64,000 bases of DNA, from positions 7,006,001 to 7,070,000 of the forward strand of contig NZ_CP083590.1 of the NCBI RefSeq assembly GCF_020099395.1. The letters run 5' to 3'. The stretch's first letter is position 1. Every line of letters starts with the position of its first letter. Positions 61,301-64,000 of this stretch are shown here, piece after piece. Both the position numbers and the translations under genes were made by a program. The DNA is from Streptomyces mobaraensis. Its GTDB lineage: Bacteria > Actinomycetota > Actinomycetes > Streptomycetales > Streptomycetaceae. Under the pieces are notes generated by a model. That model searched no databases and was not told where the DNA came from. It saw only the letters and a program-made list of their open reading frames with translations.

Positions 61301-64000
61301 CCTGGTGGAGTGGGCGCTCCAGGCCGCCGACGAGGCGGGTTGCCCCACCCTGGAGGAGCTGACGCTCCAGGCGCCGCTCGCGCTGCCCGACTCCGGCGGG
61401 CTCCAGGTACAGGTCGTCGTGGGTCCGGCCGACGAGAGGGACGGGCGGCGGGAGGTGCGGATCTTCTCCCGGCCCGACACCGAGGACGCGGCGGACCACG
61501 ACGAGGCGTGGTCGTGCCACGCCACCGGTGTGCTGAGCCCCGAACCCGCGTCCGCCGTCGACGGCGAACCGGGCGGGGCATGGCCGCCGGCCGGCGCGGA
61601 GCAGGTGGACATCGGCGGTCTCTACGAGCGGGCCTCGGCCGCCGGCTACCACTACGGCCCGGCGTTCCAGGGTCTTCGCACGGTGTGGCGGCACGGCGAG
61701 GACCTGCTGGCCGAGGTCGTCCTGCCCGACGCCGCGGGCGCTCATGACGGCTTCGGCATCCACCCCGTCCTGCTGGACGCCGCCTTGCACCCGGCGCTGC
61801 TGCTCGATGAAGGAGCCCAGGAGGAGCCCGAAGCCGGCGTCAGACTGCCCTTCGCGTGGAACGGCGTCTCCCTGTGGGCCACCGGTGCCACCGAGGCGCG
61901 GGTGCGACTGTCCCCGCACCGGGGGGAGGGGGACGAACCGGACCTGCGGCTGACGGTGACCGACGCCACCGGCGCACCCGTGCTGAGCGTCGCCTCGCTG
62001 GCGGTACGCCGGGCCGATCCCGGGCGGCTGCGCGTGGCGGGGAAGGCGGGGGCCAAGGGGCTGTTCACCGTGGAGTGGACCGACGTTCCGCCGGTGGACG
62101 TGCCTTCGGCGGACGCGGGGGACGAGCGCGGCTGGGCGGTGCTCGGCCAGGACGCGCCGGCCTGGGCCGGAGCGGACGTTCCGCGCTACGCGACTCCGGC
62201 GGCGCTGCTGGAAGGCGGTGCACCGGTTCCCGGAACGGTCCTCGTCGCACCCTCCCCGGCACCCGACACATCGTCCCTCGCCGTCGAGGCACACGGTCGC
62301 GCCGTCGCCGAGCGCACACTGCGGCTCGTACAGGACTGGCTGGCCGAACCGCGCCTGACCGACGCCCGCCTCGTCTTCCTCACCCACCGCGCGGCGGCCG
62401 TTCCGGACGTCGACGAGCCGGGGGACGTGGACGCGTCGGCCGCCGCCCTCTGGGGACTGGTCCGCAGCGCCCAGTCCGAGCACCCGGACCGCTTCGTTCT
62501 GCTGGATGTCGCGGACGGCCTCGACGCCGCGAACGACGAGGGGCTCGACCGCGCGGCCGTGGCACGGGCCCTCGCCTCCGGTGAGCCGCAACTGGCCCTC
62601 CGCGCCGGCCGCGTCCTCGCCCCGCGCCTCGTACGCGCCACCACGACCGGATCCGAGACCGAATCCGGGACCGGAGCCGACGGACCCCGGCGGCCCGCCC
62701 GCGCCGGCCTCGACCCCGACGGCACCGTCCTGATCGCCGGCGGCACCGGCATGATGGGCGGCCTGGTGGCCGAACACCTCGTCCGCACCTGGTCGGTGCG
62801 GCACCTGCTGCTCGTCGGCAGGCAGGGCCCCGACGCGCCCGGCGCCGGTGACCTCGCCGACCGGCTCACCGCGCTCGGTGCCCAGGTGCGGATCGTCGCC
62901 GCCGACCTCACCGACCGGCGGGCCGCCGAAGGGCTGGTCGCCTCCGTCGATCCGGAGCACCCCCTGACCGCAGTGATCCACGCGGCGGGCGTGCTGGACG
63001 ACGCCGTGGTCACCGCGCAGACCCCCGATCAACTGGCCAGGGTCTGGGCCGCCAAGGCGACCGTCGCCGCCAACCTGGACCTCGCCACCCGGCGGGCGGA
63101 CCCGGCCCTGTTCGTCGCCTTCTCCTCCGCCGCCGGTGTCCTCGGCAACGCGGGCCAGGCCGGATACGCGGCCGCCAACGCCTTCGTCGACGCCCTCGTG
63201 ACCCGCCGCGACGGCACACACGGGACCGGGACCGCCCTGTCGATCGCCTGGGGGCTGTGGGCGCGTGACAGCGCCATGACCCGGCACCTCGACGAGGCCG
63301 ACCTGGCGCGGCTGCGCGCGGGCGGCATGAAGCCGCTCTCGGACGAGCAGGGACTGGCCCTGCTGGACGCGGCGCGCGACGTGGACGGCCCGGCGGTCGT
63401 CGCCGCCGGGATCGACGTACGCGGCCTGGCCCAGGACACCGCCCCCGCGATGCTGCGGAAGCTCGCAGGGCGGCCGCGCCGCCGGACGGCCGCCGGTTCC
63501 ACCGGCGACCCGGCGGCGCTGGAGAACCGGCTCGCGGGCCTCGACGCCGCCGAACGCCTCGCCGCCGTCACCGATCTGGTGCGCGAGTGCGTCGCGGCGG
63601 TACTCGCCTACCCCACGCCGGCCGACGTCCGCACCGAAGCCAACTTCAAGGACCTCGGCTTCGACTCGCTGACGGCGGTGCAACTGCGCAACAGCCTGAC
63701 GGCGGCCAGCGGCCTGCGGCTCCCCGCCACCCTGGTCTTCGACCATCCGACGCCCCGGGCGCTGGCCGCCCATCTGTGCACCCGGCTGGGAGGCGGCGAG
63801 GTGGCCGGCCCCGCCGTTCAGCGTGCCACCGTCGAGGCGGACGAGCCCATCGCCATCGTCTCCATGGCCTGCAAGTACCCGGGAGGCGTCACCTCACCCG
63901 AAGATCTGTGGAGGCTGGTCGAATCGGGCGTGGACACGGTAGGGGAGTTCCCCACGGGCCGCGGCTGGGACCTGGACCGGCTCTTCCACCCGGACCCCGA
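58395..64000 (+). CDS. Modular PKS 5: module 7 (KS-AT-DH-KR-ACP) and start of KS8 (runs off window)
   Basis: At least 1868 residues from ATG 58395, 52 bases after the previous stop; N-terminal docking helix ASEEQLVDYLKRVAAELHDTRQRL. KS7 keeps Cys204, HGTGT and KSNIGHTQ but is unusual in two places: the normally invariant [10 protein letters not shown] reads SSPQLRLLLE, and VDTACSSS reads VETACSSS. AT GHSQG (Ser651), YASH (Tyr750): methylmalonyl. DH His957, with [13 protein letters not shown] with GGTGMMG, LDD (B-type) and Tyr1591 in QAGYAAANAF. ACP Ser1758. No ER, so a trisubstituted alkene is expected. After the ACP the KS8 begins at about 63838 ([16 protein letters not shown]) and is cut by the window end. 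The bimodular layout mirrors PKS 4, with which it shares a duplicated linker. Confidence 0.93.
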   Translation, partial: MASEEQLVDYLKRVAAELHDTRQRLREVEERSQEPVAIVGMACRFPGGVASPEALWELVAEGKDAIEGFPTDRGWDLEGLYHPDPDHPGTCYVREGGFLDGADRFDSGFFGFSPREALASSPQLRLLLETSWEVLERAGIDPTTLKGSPTGVYVGAATTGNPTQGDPAGKATEGYAGSAPSVLSGRVSFTLGLEGPAVTVETACSSSLVAMHLAAQALRQGECDLALAGGVTVMSTPEVFTGFSRQRGLAPDGRCKPFAAAADGTGWGEGAGLILLERLSDARRNGHKVLAVLRGSAVNQDGASNGFTAPNGPSQRRVIRQALAGANLSTSEIDAVEAHGTGTKLGDPIEAEALIATYGKERDEDRPLWLGSVKSNIGHTQAAAGVAGVIKMVMALRRELLPATLHVDEPTPHVQWEGGGVRLLTEPVPWSRSERVRRAGVSSFGISGTNAHVILEEAPAEVSDEGVPEPVPGAVVPWVVSGRTGEALREQAQRLGAFASESSSLLDVGWSLATSRAAFEHRAVVVGRDVGQAVAGLEALAAGEVSADVVSGVAGEMGPGPVLVFPGQGSQWVGMGAQLLDESPVFAARIAECERALSPYVDWSLVEVLSGDGDVLSRVEVVQPVLWAVMVSLAAVWAEYGVKPAAVIGHSQGEMAAAVVAGALSLEDAARIVAVRSDALRRLAGRGAMASLGVGRELAEEFIDGHAGVGVAAVNGPSSTVVSGPPEQVAAVVAEAEAQGHRARLIDVDYASHGPQVDEIADLLAERLSGVEPLATDIAFYSTVTAGRIDTATLTSDYWITNLRQQVRFADTVEALLADGYRVFIEASPHPVLNLGMEETIEQADVTATVVPTLRREHGDILQLTHSVARAFTAGADVDWRRFFPTDPTPRTVDLPTYAFQHQRYWLEVDGVGDVRQAGLRRLEHTLLPAALGLADGALVLTGRLAASGAAGWLVDHAVTGTTLVPGAALVEWALQAADEAGCPTLEELTLQAPLALPDSGGLQVQVVVGPADERDGRREVRIFSRPDTEDAADHDEAWSCHATGVLSPEPASAVDGEPGGAWPPAGAEQVDIGGLYERASAAGYHYGPAFQGLRTVWRHGEDLLAEVVLPDAAGAHDGFGIHPVLLDAALHPALLLDEGAQEEPEAGVRLPFAWNGVSLWATGATEARVRLSPHRGEGDEPDLRLTVTDATGAPVLSVASLAVRRADPGRLRVAGKAGAKGLFTVEWTDVPPVDVPSADAGDERGWAVLGQDAPAWAGADVPRYATPAALLEGGAPVPGTVLVAPSPAPDTSSLAVEAHGRAVAERTLRLVQDWLAEPRLTDARLVFLTHRAAAVPDVDEPGDVDASAAALWGLVRSAQSEHPDRFVLLDVADGLDAANDEGLDRAAVARALASGEPQLALRAGRVLAPRLVRATTTGSETESGTGADGPRRPARAGLDPDGTVLIAGGTGMMGGLVAEHLVRTWSVRHLLLVGRQGPDAPGAGDLADRLTALGAQVRIVAADLTDRRAAEGLVASVDPEHPLTAVIHAAGVLDDAVVTAQTPDQLARVWAAKATVAANLDLATRRADPALFVAFSSAAGVLGNAGQAGYAAANAFVDALVTRRDGTHGTGTALSIAWGLWARDSAMTRHLDEADLARLRAGGMKPLSDEQGLALLDAARDVDGPAVVAAGIDVRGLAQDTAPAMLRKLAGRPRRRTAAGSTGDPAALENRLAGLDAAERLAAVTDLVRECVAAVLAYPTPADVRTEANFKDLGFDSLTAVQLRNSLTAASGLRLPATLVFDHPTPRALAAHLCTRLGGGEVAGPAVQRATVEADEPIAIVSMACKYPGGVTSPEDLWRLVESGVDTVGEFPTGRGWDLDRLFHPDP
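60070..60940 (+). repeat. Methylmalonyl-AT homologous block, copy 5 (module 7)
   Basis: Nearly identical to AT stretches of modules 1, 2, 4 and 5; with module 2 the match begins earlier, at about 59,730, in the KS-AT linker. Confidence 0.8.
63750..63871 (+). repeat. ACP7-KS8 linker, duplicate of ACP5-KS6
   Basis: Second copy of the stretch at 51851-51972. Confidence 0.85.

Overview
The window is high-GC actinobacterial DNA, most probably Streptomyces: strong third-position GC bias, GTG starts, AGGAGG-type ribosome sites and typical Streptomyces families (ABATE/CGNR regulator, Mut7-C protein, DHA2 transporter, modular type I PKS). It divides into a left chromosomal part (about 1-12.65 kb) and a polyketide cluster (about 12.7 kb to the right edge, continuing beyond it).

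Left part: a partial secreted protein, a SUKH (SMI1/KNR4) protein, a NarL-type two-component pair, a phosphotriesterase-like/carboxymuconolactone-decarboxylase-like pair facing a CGNR zinc-finger regulator across a duplicated operator, a tyrosine phosphatase, a TerD-like protein, a transglycosylase-like lipoprotein, a Mut7-C protein, a methionine aminopeptidase facing a small XRE regulator across three 14-bp iterons, ribosomal protein L25 and a MalY/PatB-type aminotransferase.

Cluster: on the minus strand lie a discrete acyl carrier protein, a free-standing ketosynthase with a dead AT-like tail, and an alpha/beta-hydrolase. On the plus strand lie a DHA2 exporter and a TetR regulator. A type II thioesterase (minus) then faces five collinear PKS genes. 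Read from domain motifs, these are: loading KSQ-AT(malonyl)-ACP; M1 KS-AT(methylmalonyl)-DH-ACP with no KR; M2 KS-AT(mm)-DH-ER-KR-ACP; M3 KS-AT(mal)-DH-KR-ACP; M4 KS-AT(mm)-DH-ER-KR-ACP; M5 KS-AT(mm)-DH-KR-ACP; M6 KS-AT(mal)-DH-ER-KR-ACP; M7 KS-AT(mm)-DH-KR-ACP; then the start of KS8.

This order (acetate starter, unreduced M1 ketone, then alkene and alkane modules in alternation, split over proteins as LM+1 / 2 / 3-4 / 5-6 / 7-8) is the pattern known for linear polyether ionophores of the monensin/nigericin type. The free KS, free ACP and hydrolase fit the known polyether logic in which the finished chain is moved to a discrete ACP for oxidative cyclisation and then released by a dedicated thioesterase. 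The M5 AT reads YASH (methylmalonyl), so a nigericin-like or monensin-B-like methyl is predicted where monensin A has ethyl. The epoxidase and epoxide hydrolases expected for such a pathway are not in the window and should lie to the right. The fourth PKS gene carries a one-base frameshift near 50,270-50,281 that is either an assembly error or an inactivating mutation.
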